Positions 13,026 through 24,393 are shown, counted from the stretch's first letter. The stretch: 64,000 nt of DNA from Halocaridina rubra (GCA_037179515.1 JAXCGZ010001910.1:98501-162500); one strand, 5' to 3'. Notes: generated by a model not told the origin, from the letters alone. Numbers and translations are program-made.

Positions 13026-15335
13026 GATAATGTGTTGGATATTGAAAAAATTGAGTATGAACCACCAATTGGAAAGAGTGACCACTGTGTGTTGTTGATG
13101 GAGTATATCATTGAAGATATTCTTCCTGAGAGTAGAGGCACTGAGGACATGAGGAGGAACTATCCGAAAGGAGATTACATCAAAATGAATGAGCTTTTTG
13201 CAGTTATTGACTGGAGAACCTTATTTTACAACAAATCTGTACAAGAAATGTATGACATCTTTTGTGAGAAATATGGGAAGATAGTAGATTGCTGCATACC
13301 TGTCACCAAAGTAGGTGTAATTCATGCCAGAGAGAAATGGTTCGATAATGGGTGTAAAAGAGCTAAGGAGTGGAGAGACAAATGCTGGAAAAGGTATAGG
13401 AGGAGAAAAAACATAAATGCCTGGCAAACCTACAAAAGAGCAAGAGATGACTACCTAAGTAAAAGGAGAGAGGCAGAGAGAGACTATGAGAGGGACATCA
13501 CCAGGAAGGCTAAAGAAAATCCCGAGCTTTTCCACAGCTTTATCAGAGGCAAACTGAAGGTAAAAGAACAAATTTTAAGGCTAAAGAGAGCGGATGGAAG
13601 CATCACTGAGCCGGATGAAGAGATCTGCAAAGAATTGAACAAGGAGTTTCAGTCAGTATTTACAGTAGAAAATACCCCACCCCCTCAGATTGCAGTGATA
13701 GAAGCTCAAGGGCCGGTATTAGAGAACATCAACCTTACAGCCACAGAGGTATGCAAAGCGCTGATGGATTTAGATGTTCATAAAGCTACAGGTCCCGATG
13801 ACATATCCCCTCATGTGCTTAAAAAATGCGCAAACACAATATCAGTGGCACTAAGTATCATATTTAAGGAGTCACTGGAGTCGGGGGAGATTCCAAGATG
13901 CTGGAAACAAGCAAATGTGATACCTATCTTCAAAAAGGGAAGGAGGGATACGGCTCTGAACTATAGTCCAGTTTCCTTGACCAGCATAGTTTGCAAAGTT
14001 ATGGAGAAACTACTAAGGAAACATATCTCTCTTCACTTGGAATCCTTCAACTTTTTGTCAGTGAGGCAACATGGCTTCAGAGAAGGTAGATCAACAGTAA
14101 CAAACTTATTAGAATTTTATGATGAGGTAAGCCAAATCTTACAGGAAAGAGAGGGCTGGGCAGATTGCATATTCCTAGACTTCCAGAAAGCGTTTGACAC
14201 TGTTCCACATGGGAGACTTATTAGGAAGCTGCAATCAATGGCTAGAATAGGTGGAAATGTTTTGGAATGGATAAAAACTTACTTAGAAGGAAGGGAACAG
14301 AGGGTTAGAGTAAGACACTCAGTGTCTGAATGGAGAAGAGTTAGTAGTGGAGTTCCACAGGGTTCAGTTTTAGGGCCACTTTTGTTTCTTGTATATGTAA
14401 ATGACCTACCAGAGTCTGTAAATTCATTCATGAATATGTTTGCAGATGATGCAAAGATTGTGAAGAAAGTAAAAAACGAGAACAATGGTAGAGAACTTCA
14501 GGAGGATCTAAATAATCTGCATGAGTGGTCAGAAAAGTGGCTAATGAAATTCAATACTTCAAAATGTAAGGTAATGAGAATGGGTACAAGTGCAAGAAGA
14601 CCCAAGCTTGACTACTCGGTGGCTGGAGTACAACTTCAAGAGACAGAAAATGAGAGAGATCTAGGAATAAACATACTGGCAGATTTGTCTCCAGAAATAC
14701 ATATAAATGGCATAGTAAGGGCAGCATATGCATTCTTATCAAATGTAAGGGTAGCCTTCAGGCACATGGACAAGGAAATGTTCAGAAATATTTATGTAAC
14801 CTATGTGAGGCCAAAACTCGAATATGCAGCCCCCTTTTGGAATCCGCACTTGAAAAAGCACATAGCTAAGCTTGAAAAAGTTCAAAGACATGCCACGAAA
14901 CTGGTGCCAGAAATACGCAATCTCAGTTATGATGAGAGGCTGAGGGAATTAGACTTACCATCACTCGAAGCTAGAAGAGTGAGGGGGGATATGGTGACAG
15001 TCTTTAAATTCCTTCATGGTTATGATAGAGTGGATAGGGATCGATATTTTGATATGGCTGGCTCTAGAACTAGAGGTCATAGTTTGAAGCTTCGTAAGAA
15101 AACTTCTTCGCAGGATGTAAGGAAATACTTTTTCAGTGTAAGAGTAGTTGATAATTGGAATTCGCTAAGCGAGGAGATAGTTAATGCTATCTCAATTCAT
15201 AGTTTTAAGGACAGGTATGATAAGTATGACTAAGTATAAAATGGAACCGATCAGGAGACGGGAAGATACGACCTTTGGGCTCTTTCCCGTAAACACAATT
15301 AGGTAATCACATACATACATACATACATACATACA
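13026..15335 (+). mobile_element. LINE-A copy, 5'-truncated, intact RT frame
   Basis: It starts inside the endonuclease domain, immediately after the (ATAC)n tail of the previous fragment. It carries one open frame to 15233, a 3' UTR with the conserved end gggctctttcccgtaaacac followed by aattaggtaatc, and its own (ATAC)n-like tail (about 15308-15342). The clade is inferred as CR1/L2-like from the endonuclease end, the RT motifs and the short microsatellite tail. Confidence 0.88.
13032..15233 (+). CDS. LINE-A ORF2-type endonuclease end + reverse transcriptase (733 codons)
   Basis: The readable frame begins in the last part of an AP-type endonuclease (KSDHCVLL carries the catalytic SDH near residue 17) and runs through a basic linker (about 100-190) into a complete RT. 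RT motifs are KATGPDDISPHVLKK (about 250), NYSPVSLTSIVCKVMEK (about 315), LDFQKAFDTVPHGRL (about 380), SSGVPQGSVLGPLLF (about 438) and MFADDAKIVKK (about 470). A C-terminal region with RNLSYDERLRELDLPSLEAR and KFLHGYDRVDRDRYFDMAGS follows. The RT entry motif normally reads NYRPVSLT; here Arg is Ser. The enzyme family copies its own RNA into DNA at a nicked target. Most of the endonuclease is missing, so this copy should not be autonomous. The first ATG is internal and not a natural start. Confidence 0.9.
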   Translation: MLDIEKIEYEPPIGKSDHCVLLMEYIIEDILPESRGTEDMRRNYPKGDYIKMNELFAVIDWRTLFYNKSVQEMYDIFCEKYGKIVDCCIPVTKVGVIHAREKWFDNGCKRAKEWRDKCWKRYRRRKNINAWQTYKRARDDYLSKRREAERDYERDITRKAKENPELFHSFIRGKLKVKEQILRLKRADGSITEPDEEICKELNKEFQSVFTVENTPPPQIAVIEAQGPVLENINLTATEVCKALMDLDVHKATGPDDISPHVLKKCANTISVALSIIFKESLESGEIPRCWKQANVIPIFKKGRRDTALNYSPVSLTSIVCKVMEKLLRKHISLHLESFNFLSVRQHGFREGRSTVTNLLEFYDEVSQILQEREGWADCIFLDFQKAFDTVPHGRLIRKLQSMARIGGNVLEWIKTYLEGREQRVRVRHSVSEWRRVSSGVPQGSVLGPLLFLVYVNDLPESVNSFMNMFADDAKIVKKVKNENNGRELQEDLNNLHEWSEKWLMKFNTSKCKVMRMGTSARRPKLDYSVAGVQLQETENERDLGINILADLSPEIHINGIVRAAYAFLSNVRVAFRHMDKEMFRNIYVTYVRPKLEYAAPFWNPHLKKHIAKLEKVQRHATKLVPEIRNLSYDERLRELDLPSLEARRVRGDMVTVFKFLHGYDRVDRDRYFDMAGSRTRGHSLKLRKKTSSQDVRKYFFSVRVVDNWNSLSEEIVNAISIHSFKDRYDKYD

Positions 15336-15347
15336 CACATACATAAT

Positions 15348-15545
15348 TGGAATTCGCTAAGCGAGGAGGTAGTTAATGCTATCTCAATCCATAGTTTTAA
15401 GGACAGGCATGATAAGTATCACTAAGTCTAAAATGGAACCGATGAGGAGACGGGAAGATACGAGCTTTGGGCTCTTTCCCGTAAACACAATTAGGTAATC
15501 ACAATTAGGTAATCACATACATACATACATACATACATACATATG
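15348..15545 (+). mobile_element. LINE-A 3' fragment, very short
   Basis: Only the last codons (aattggaattcgctaagcga onward) and 3' UTR are present. The terminal aattaggtaatcac block is doubled at 15486-15512, then a (ATAC)n tail. It is inserted in the tail of the preceding copy. Confidence 0.85.
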
Positions 15546-15561
15546 CCGGTCATTATTTGCT

Positions 15562-17270
15562 GGAAAGGCTAATAAGAGAGCGGATGAAGAGATCTGCAAA
15601 GAATTGAACATGGAGTTTCAGTCAGTATTTACAGTAGAAAATGCCCCACCCCCTCAGATCGCAGAGATAGAAGCTCATGGGCCGGTATTAGAGAACATCA
15701 TCCTTTCACCCACAGAGGTATGCAAAGCGCTGATGGAGTTAGATGTCCATAAAGCTACATGTCCTGATGATATATCCCCTCATCTACTTAAAAATTGCGC
15801 AAATTCAATATCATTGGCACTAACTATCGTATTTAAAGCGTCACTGGAGTCAGGGGAGATTCTAAGATGCTGGAAACAAGCAAACGTGATACCTATCTTC
15901 AAAAAGGGAAAGAGGGACACGGCTCCAAACTATAGACCAGTTTCCTTGACCAGCATAGTTTGCAAAGTTATGGAGAAACTACTAAGGAAACATATCTCTC
16001 TTCAATTGGAATCCTTCAACTTTTTGTCAGTGAGGCAACATGGCTTCAGAGAAGGTAGATCAACAGTAACAAACTTATTAGAATTTTATGATGAGGTAAG
16101 CCGAATCTTACAGGAAAGAGAAGGCTGGGCAGATTGCATATTCCTAGACTTCCAGAAAGCATTTGACACTGTTCCACACGGAAGACTTATTAAGAAGCTG
16201 CAAGCAATGACTAGAATAGGTGGTAATGTCTTGGAATGGATAAAAACTTACTTAGAAGGAAGGGAACAGAGGGTTAGAGTAAGACACTGTGTCTGAATGG
16301 AGAAGAGTTAGTAGTGGAGTTCCACAGGGTTCAGTTTTAGGGCCACTTTTGTTCCTTGTATATGTAAATGACCTACCAGACTCTGTAAATTCATTCATGA
16401 ATATGTTTGCAGATGATGCAAAGATTGTGAAGAAAGTAAGAAATGAGAACAATGGTAGAGAACTTCAGGAAGATCTAAATAGTCTGCATGAGTGGTCAGA
16501 AAAGTGGCTAATGAAATTCAATACTTCAAAATGTAAGGTAATGAGAATGGGTAAAAGTGCAATAAGGCCCAAGCTTGACTACTCGGTGGCTGGAGTACAA
16601 CTTCAAGAGACAGAAAATGAGAGAGATCTAGGGGTAAACATACTGGAGATTTATCTCCAGAAATGCATATAAATGGCATAGTAAGGGCAGCGTATGCTTT
16701 CTTATCAAATGTAAGGGTAGCCTTCAGGCACATGGACAAGAAAATGTTCAGAAATATTATGTAACCCATGTGAGGACAAAACTTGAATATGCAGCCCCCT
16801 TTTGGAATCCACACTTGAAAAAGCACGTAGTTAAGCTTGAAACAGTTCAAAGACATGCCACGAAACTAGTGCCAAAAAAGAGTAATCTTAGTTATGATGA
16901 GAGGCTGAGGGAATTAGACTTACCATCACTCGAAACTAGGAGATTGAGGGGGGTATGGTGACAGTCTTTAAATTCCTTCATGGTTATGACAGACTGGATA
17001 GGGATCAATATTTTGATATGACAGGCTCTAGAACTAGAGGTCATAGTTTGAAGCTTCGTAAGAAAACTTCTTTGCAGGATGTAAGGAAGTACTTTTTTAG
17101 TGTAAAAGTAGTTGATAATAGGAAATTACTAAGTGAGGAGGTAGTTAATGCTAAATCAATCCATGGCTTTAAGGACAAGTATGATAAGTATCACAAACTA
17201 GAAAATGGAACCGATCAGGAGACGGGAAGATACGAGCTTTGGGCTCTTTCCCATAAGCACAATTAGGTAA
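15562..17270 (+). mobile_element. LINE-A copy, 5'-truncated, frameshifted
   Basis: RT coding runs 15604-16296 and continues in another frame 16289-16672. A two-base loss in agacactgtgtctgaa, compared with the 13-kb copy, shifts the frame. Further shifts lie near 16650, 16758 and 16950. The 5' part also lacks a linker segment. The FADDAKIVKKV box is preserved. It ends in aattaggtaacc. Confidence 0.88.
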
Positions 17271-17282
17271 CCACACACACAC

Positions 17283-17416
17283 GTCCCGTCACGGTCAGAG
17301 GTTAGCAAGGGCATGCACTCAGGGTAACGATTACATCTGCCAAAACAAGTCCTTCGCAAGAAGGCAACCGTCCTAGCCCTTGGTAGAAAAGGGAGTCCGT
17401 GACGTAAAACCGGAAC
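17283..17416 (+). mobile_element. tRNA-derived SINE, 5'-truncated copy
   Basis: It is nearly identical to the body of the SINE at 49336-49520, from gtcccgtcacgg to the 3' end gtaaaaccggaac, but lacks the tRNA-like head. Both sides carry acacac, which may be a target duplication. Confidence 0.7.
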
Positions 17417-17422
17417 ACACAC

Positions 17423-17675
17423 GATATGGTTGGCACTAAAACTAGAGGTCATAGTTCGAAGCTTCTTAAGAAAACTTCTTTGCAGGATGAGAAGAAGTAC
17501 TTTTTTAGTGTAAGAGTAGTTGATAATTGGAATTCGCTAAGCAAGGAGGTAGTTAATGCTATCTCAATCCATAGTTTTAAGGACAGGTATGATAAGTATC
17601 ACTAAGTAGAAAATGGAACTGATTAGGAGATGGGAAGATATGAGCTTTGGGCTCTTTCCCGTAAGCACAATTTGG
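17423..17675 (+). mobile_element. LINE-A 3' fragment
   Basis: It starts at gatatggttggcact of the ORF end and runs through the 3' UTR to gggctctttcccgtaagcac. The end aatttggt is one base off the usual aattaggt. It is wedged between the SINE and the next LINE-A copy. Confidence 0.85.
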
Positions 17676-17679
17676 TTTT

Positions 17680-18475
17680 CGGTCAGAAAAGTGGCTAATG
17701 AAATTCAATACTTCAAAATGTAAGGTAATGGGAATGGGTATAAGTGCAAGAAGGCCCAAGCTTGACTACTCGGTGGCTGGAGTACAACTTCAAGAGACAG
17801 AAAATGAGAGAGATCTAGGAGTAAACATACTGGCAGATTTGTCTCCAGAAATACATATAAATGGCATAGTAAGGGCAGCATATGCATTCTTATCAAATGT
17901 AAGGGTAGCCTTCAGGCACATGGACAAGGAAATGTTCAGAAATATTTATGTAATCTATGTGAGGCCAAAACTCGAATATGCAGCCCCCTTTTGGAATCCG
18001 CACTTGAAAAAGCACATAGCTAAGCTTGAAAAAGTTCAAAGACATGCCACGAAACTGGCGCCAGAAATACGCTATCTCAGTTATGATGAGAGGCTGAGGG
18101 AATTAGACTTACCATCACTCGAAGCTAGAAGAGTGAGGGGGGATATGGTGACAGTCTTTAAATTCCTTCATGGTTATGATAGAGTGGATAGGGATCGATA
18201 TTTTGATATGGCTGGCTCTAGAACTAGAGGTCATAGTTTGAAGCTTCGTAAGAAAACTTCTTTGCAGGATGTAAGAAAATACTTTTTCAGTGTAAGAGTA
18301 GATGATAATTGGAATTGGCTAAGAGAGGAGGTAGTTAATGCTATCTAAATCCATAGTTTTAAGGACAGGTATGATAAGTATCACTAAGTATAAAATGAAA
18401 CCGATGAGGAGACGGGAAGATACGAGCTTTGGGCTCTTTCCCGTAAACACAATTAGGTAATCACAATTAGGTACA
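17680..18475 (+). mobile_element. LINE-A 3' copy, nearly intact frame
   Basis: It begins in ggtcagaaaagtggctaatg just after the FADD region. Codons 17698-18348 are open and close to the 13-kb copy until a substitution makes TAA at 18346. The 3' end again has a doubled aattaggtaatcac block (18449-18473). Confidence 0.87.
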
Positions 18476-18483
18476 CATGCATT

Positions 18484-18513
18484 GCTAACATCATCATCAT
18501 CATCATCATCATC

Positions 18514-18556
<43 letters not shown>

Positions 18557-18600
18557 TGAAGATGATGATGGTGGTGGTGGTGGTGGTGGTGGTGGTGGTG

Positions 18601-18671
<71 letters not shown>
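18484..18671. repeat. Compound triplet array (ATC/AAT/GGT/AAT)
   Basis: An ATC run, an AAT run, a (GGT)n block near 18569-18600, and a second AAT run to 18671. It sits between the LINE-A stack and an RTE relic. Confidence 0.93.
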
Positions 18672-18676
18672 TTCAA

Positions 18677-20065
18677 ACACCCTTAAAAACTCAATCACCA
18701 AATAACTCAGTGCTGTGTCATCTGTAAATAGCAGTTGATTCAATTTCTAGAACCTTCCATACTCGTTTGCCCATTAGTTCCAAGCCTTTGTCAGATACTC
18801 TCTCATTTACTTTCCTTACCACTCCATCCATATACACATTAAATAGCCGTGGAAACATTACACAACATTGACGTAACCCTACATTCACCTCAGATCAATC
18901 ACTCATACCATTCCCGACCCCGATACATGCACTACTATGCATGTAAAAACTCTTGGCCACATTCGACAAACTTCCACTTATTCCATACAATCGCAACACA
19001 CTCCACAACAACTGTCTATCAACCCTGTCTTACACTTTCTTTAAATCCATGAAAGCCCAACAAGTGTCACTACCTATCTCTAAGAACCTCTAACACACCT
19101 ATTTTACCACAAACACTTGATCCACACATACTCTTCCTCTCCTGAACCAACACTGTTCTTCCCCAATCAGTCTCTCATTACCTTTCCTAAATATCTCAAT
19201 TAACACTCTTCCAAATACCTTACCAACTTCTCTCAACAAAAATTTTCTCTATAAAGTGGAACTTAACTTCCACTCTTCTAATAATCTCGGACCCTCCCTA
19301 CCCTGAAACATATATACAACAACCTAACAATCTATTCTACTAATCCCTCTCCACCTTTTTACAAACATTCTACATGACACCCATATATTCCCAGTGCTTT
19401 ATCTGCTTTCATGGTTCTATGTGCCAATTGTACCTCCTCTTTTGTTACTACCCTATCGTACTCTTCACCTAACATTAACATTTTTCATTCATTTCCCACA
19501 GCCACACTCTGCCTCTGTCATCTTCCTCATATAGCATTTCCTTGAATTACTCGCCCATCTCTCTCTCACCTTTATTTCGCATACTAGCAAGTGTCCATCT
19601 GCTCCTTTCACCCTCTCCTCCTTACCAGACTCACTTTTCAGCACTCTTTTCACTTCTTTCTAATGCATCTTTTTATTCCTTTCAAAATTCTCCTACAAGT
19701 ATCTACCCCACCTCACATCCGTTTTACTCTTTGGTTCCTTCACCATGCACTTCGCTAATTTTCTCTTTGCACACTACCTTTCGGATGACTCTACTTTACC
19801 TATCTCCAACCATATCTCAAATACCTACTTCTTTTCAGCCACTATTGCACTCACCTTCTCATTTCACCATTCGCTACAATTTGTTTTACTTCCTTATGTT
19901 AGTCTCCTTCCACAAAACTGTCTCTGCACACTTCATGACTTCCTACTTAAAGCTACTCCATTCTACTTCCATTCCCTCCTCAACTTTCTCTTTCGCTACA
20001 TAACACACATTCCTCAGACTAGCCTTATACTCACAGTCTTTCTCTTTTTTATTCAGTTCACTCAC
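18677..20065 (-). mobile_element. Heavily decayed RTE-like LINE
   Basis: The minus strand keeps the nucleotide landmarks of the RTE coding region. gctgtgtcatctgtaaatag at 18712 is the complement of the FADDTA box, and further blocks match the RT and linker as in the copies at 7.4-11 kb. No long sense frame survives. It is truncated at both ends. Confidence 0.65.
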
Positions 20066-20186
20066 TTTTAGTAGAAGGTCAAGATTTATCAGCAAATATT
20101 GATAACATTAGAAAAGTTTCAGGAGCTCCCGCTTCTTTTAACAGCAATTCTTCTAGGCTGAGAAGGCCTGCTATTCAAGCAGATTG

Positions 20187-20660
20187 GCCATGGCACCATC
20201 CGCACATTTCAGCACTCGCGAGCGGGGGACGGCAGGCCCCCGCCCAGCCTCCGCGGTCTTTGGAGTTGAATAGAACTGGCCATGGCACCAACCGCACATT
20301 TCAGCACTACCAGCGAGTCTTTTGGAGTTGAATAGAACTAGCCATGGCACCAACCGCACATTTCAGCACTACAAGCGAGTCTTTTGGAGTTGAATAGGAC
20401 TGACCATGGCACCAACCGCACATTTCAGCACTACCAGCGAGTCTATTGGAGTTGAATAGAACTGGCCATGGCACCAACCGCACATTTCAGCACTACAAGC
20501 GAGTCTTTTGAAGTTGAATAGAACTGGCCTTGGCACCAACCGCACATTTCAGCACTACAAGCGAGTCTTTTGGAGTTGATTAGAACTGGCCATGACACCG
20601 ACCGCACATTTCAGCACTACCAGCGAGTCTTTTGGAGTTGAATAGAACTGGCCAGGACTG
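20187..20660. repeat. Minisatellite with a 62-bp unit
   Basis: A unit beginning catggcaccaaccgcacatt recurs with starts at 20281, 20343, 20405, 20467, 20529 and 20591, an exact 62-bp period, with a partial unit at 20653 and a variant first unit at about 20189. The first unit carries a GC-rich insert (about 20219-20258). A 62-bp period is not a multiple of three, so it is not a coding repeat. Confidence 0.93.
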
Positions 20661-20679
20661 CTCGACGTTGAGTCTCCCT

Positions 20680-21015
20680 TCAGTTACAGTTCTTTTCCTA
20701 AGTCTACATCAACATCGAATATTATGACGTTTTCGTTACATATCTCTTGTAATCCCTTCACATCCAAGTCACTACACCCCCATCTATATCTCTCTTTGCT
20801 TCCTTTCTCATCATTATTGTTTGTCATTCTGTAGTTTGTCTTGTCCTTAATATTCTACTTTTTTAAATTTCTACTTTTTGCCGGGGGCTCTATGAGGGAG
20901 ATTTTTATTTTTATTTTTGTTTATCGTTCCGGTATCACATTCATAAAAAAGAAAGCAAATGAAAACTCCTCAAATTCTGTAATTCTATCAATAAGCACTT
21001 TGTCTATAGTGGGAT

Positions 21016-21069
<54 letters not shown>

Positions 21070-21184
21070 GCGATTTCCTTAGACCGTTCTTGTGTAACAC
21101 CCATTAAAAAAAAACAAAAAAACATGAGAACGACTGAAATTTTATTTTATCAATAAGCACTTATTCTACTGTGGACTTTTATTC

Positions 21185-21226
<42 letters not shown>

Positions 21227-22268
21227 AGCCACTGGGGGAACAAGCCAGTGCAAATCGGATCCTATTCCGAGTCACAATCGATGGAGAGGTTTGGTGTCAG
21301 GGAGGGCATCTGGTCATAATTCTCATGTACCAAAATAATAGTACACTGAAAAAGGGTAGTGAGAAATATGGACACCCATAAAAATGCGGCAAAAGGGGGA
21401 TAGAGATCTACTACTACTACTACTAATAATAATAATAATAATAATAATATCATTATTATTATTATAGGAAAAAAATCTGTATATTACCTTTTCTTCAATC
21501 TGTCTTCCCACGTATAGAGGCGGACTTCCACCTGGACCCAACTTGAAACACCTATAGTTTATGCGATACTGACAGTCGTTTTCGTATAATAATTATCAGT
21601 TCTCTGTGCCCTCATGTCCTCTTAGCCCTCCACCCTCCCCAAGCAATACTACCACCTTTTCACTTCCTCTGCCTTCCTTCCTCCCCCTCCCCTTCCTTCA
21701 TCATCTCCCCCTCTTTAATCATCGTCGTCCCTTCCCTCCCATTCATGCCCTCTGAACACTTTACACCCATGTCCATTCCATCACCAGCTGAACAACGTAG
21801 ATCCACCCGCCAGCAGCCTCACCCTGCCCTTTATCCCCCATTTCACTGCTCTTCCCGGTCCTATCCCCTCAACCTAAATCTCCCCCCTCCTGTTTCTCCC
21901 CTCTACCCTAAGAGCCCTCTAATAAAATTTGTACTCTGATCGCTTTTTTTTTTTTTTTTTTACTTCTCTCAAAAAGATAACAGTAAAGGTATGTAAACCA
22001 TATATCCTAGTCTTGGTCAACTTGCTTTATTTAATAGATAAAATGCTGATTGTATAAAGACTTAATATAGCATTTGAATTATCGTTTTATTTGTCACTAT
22101 TTGTCCTCAGTATGGGGGTGGACTCAAATAGTGTGGCTGGGGAATGAAGGCTATATGCCCTTCCTGGCTTTCCACGGTGGGCTCGATCGCAGTTACATTA
22201 CTTCCTAAGTCTACTGTGGTCCCCAAATAAACATTTAAGGTAACACCATACCTATTACTTATAATGTG
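20680..22268. other. Unassigned region with AAT arrays
   Basis: It contains (AAT)n at about 21018-21067, 21187-21222 and 21427-21465 and a C/T-rich block at 21600-21920. No gene-like splice structure was seen. Confidence 0.4.
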
Positions 22269-22269
22269 T

Positions 22270-22545
22270 AGCTAAAAAGGATCACCTGAAGAACTGTCAT
22301 CCCAAAATGTCCACCTGAAAATTCGTCATCCCATGAAAGTCCACTTGAAGGATTGTCACCCTAACCTACAACCTCTGAAGAAAAAGAATGAGAAAGAGAA
22401 TTGTCACCTCCAGAATGTCCACCTGAAAAATCGATACACTAAGATACTCCAATGAGAAAATCTTCACCCCAGGATACCCAACTCGAAGAATTGTCATCCA
22501 GCCGAACTCTAGGGATACAATTCTTCAGGTGGTCCACCAAAAACG
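22270..22545. repeat. Foldback-like element with internal degenerate tandem repeats
   Basis: The left end (gatcacctgaagaactgtca, near 22279) and the right end (gggatacaattcttcaggtg, near 22512) are inverted complements over about 24 bp with few mismatches. Between them, a motif of about 30-40 bp (ttgtcatccc, then tgtccacctgaa) recurs in diverged form several times. Confidence 0.6.
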
Positions 22546-24275
22546 TCCTTTCTTTAGCTTGTAGATAATATGTAATCATAGTTTACTGACATGAGGAAAG
22601 CGTAGCTTTTCATAGTGGCTTGGCTCACTTGTTGCAGAGGACATTCGCCATCCTGAACATACTGGAACAAATAGAGTTACAGATAAGCAGTTGAGTGTTG
22701 CATCACTGGTGGTTTAGCAGTTCTAGCTCTGATATTTGAGGAGATCTGAGTTAGGATTTAATCTTATTATTGTTAGTTTTTTTTTTTTTAAGAGGGCCTC
22801 CCTTTCATTAGTAACGATCAAGTTCACAAACATAGTTCTGTAGGCTGGCTAGTTGGCATAAATTGAAATTTTATTTCATTTATTCTTTTTACGTAACTGC
22901 TACAAGGCAGACAAGTTTGTAAGTTGAAACCCAAGCACATGCGCTTAGTGTTTTGCTATAAATGCCACACATCTACCTCTGTAATTACTGAGCCTTCTTA
23001 GGTAACAAGGGTTACACATATGGAATGCCAATGTGCTTTGATTGTTTAACTGCGGAGAGGAATTGCAAAATATCTTGGGGAGTTCATCCTAAAACTTCCT
23101 TAATTGGCGTCACTACTCACTGCTGTGACTGCGCAGCCATTGCAAAGGGTTACCTGTGACTACTAGAATAGCTTATGCTTTATAATGATAATAACAATAA
23201 TAATAATAATAATAATAATAGTAAGTTACAGTTAAGATGAGTTGCCAACCTATGGGGGAGGGATTGAGGGTATGTGTCCCCATAGAAGATTAGTGTCCTC
23301 CCAATTGTCTCCCCAATCGGCAAGGACATTAGGTTCAATGTGGAAAAAATTTAAACAATAACAATTTAGAAATTAATTGACCATTTGCTCAAATTGTTTT
23401 TTCTTGTTTGAAAGAGTACTGAAGCATGTTTATTCTAGAAGGGTGATTTATGAATTACTATAGTAATAGTCATAATTAGAACTTGCCTGCTTTTCAGTGT
23501 TCATTCTGTCACCAAAGATATCAATGTTAGTGACAGTATGCTGTCTTTTTTTTATAAGAAATACGGTTTCAAAATAAGCCTAGCCTCGTATTACTGTAGC
23601 AAATATATCATCAGAAATCTGGCCAAAATAGCCAGAAATTCAGTATTTTGCATCATTTAAAAATGTTTTTGTCAGAGCATCTTATCTCTGGACTGCCCTA
23701 GGCACACATTGTGCCTATGGCACTCACATCTCACTGGCCCCTTTCTGCCTCCCCCAGTCAGATCCCTCTAGTACGCCACTGGGTAAGAGTCGTTTATACA
23801 CCCTTCCATAAATCACTGCTGTATAAGCACCCAAATTTACCCTATTAAAGTGTTTAATGCTTCAAATTTGAATTAATTTGGGTGAGGTGAGCTAACCTAG
23901 GTTAGATTAGTATAATTTAATCCAAAAATAGAAAAGGTGCATAAAACGAGTCGTTACCCAAATTACTCTTGTCATTTAAGGAAGGACTTCTTCAAGTTAT
24001 TAAAAAGTAAAATTACAAACTCGCAAGCCTCCTTTGAATCCTGAACTAATGCCTGATTGGAACGTAAGATTCCTTGAGGATCATAATAGCCAAGGGACCT
24101 CTCTTGGAGCATATTAAGGAAACTTTCTTGACTTTTTTATATATTTTGTAACCTCTTCCCATTTGTCAGTAACAATGGTCTCCACCAGTCTAGGGTTTTT
24201 TTTTAATATCAAAATAAAAATATCGACATCATTATGGCTTTTTGGATGTCATTCATCAGCAGTCCATATTTTATT
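22546..24275. other. Unassigned region, with one possible DNA-transposon end
   Basis: It has a short (AAT)n at about 23187-23221. Read on the minus strand, 23782 downward begins cagtggcgtactagagggat, which resembles terminal repeats of some hAT-type elements; no partner end was found. Nothing else was recognised. Confidence 0.3.
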
Positions 24276-24336
24276 ATTTCATACTTGTAAATAATAATCT
24301 ATTTATCTATAGATTATTAGTTACAAGTATGAAATA
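24276..24336. repeat. Hairpin, about 25-bp arms
   Basis: atttcatacttgtaaataat is mirrored by attagttacaagtatgaaat around a short loop. The two arms are nearly perfect inverted complements. Confidence 0.75.
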
Positions 24337-24350
24337 CCAATAAAATATTA

Positions 24351-24353
24351 TTA

Positions 24354-24393
<40 letters not shown>

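Noticed and set aside
14279..14485. Antisense frames within LINE-A copies (MFSFFTFFTIFASSANIFMN type and MIRMHMLPLLCHLYVFLETN type)
   Set aside because: They recur at the same place in every LINE-A copy opposite the RT frame and are shadows of it.
13032..15233. 733-codon frame as a host gene
   Set aside because: Endonuclease and RT motifs, multiple sister copies and the (ATAC)n tail show it is a LINE.
18453..18743. Poly-Ile/Thr/Met/Asn/Leu frames over triplet arrays (also 12456-12821, 20841-21107, 60934-61317)
   Set aside because: These are triplet microsatellites, open in any frame, not coding repeats.
20187..20660. CRISPR-like array
   Set aside because: Period and repeat unit are continuous without spacers, and the context is a eukaryotic genome: a minisatellite.
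23690..23783. Complete hAT-type transposon
   Set aside because: Only one end-like sequence (cagtggcgtac on the minus strand) is visible; no inverted partner or target duplication was found.
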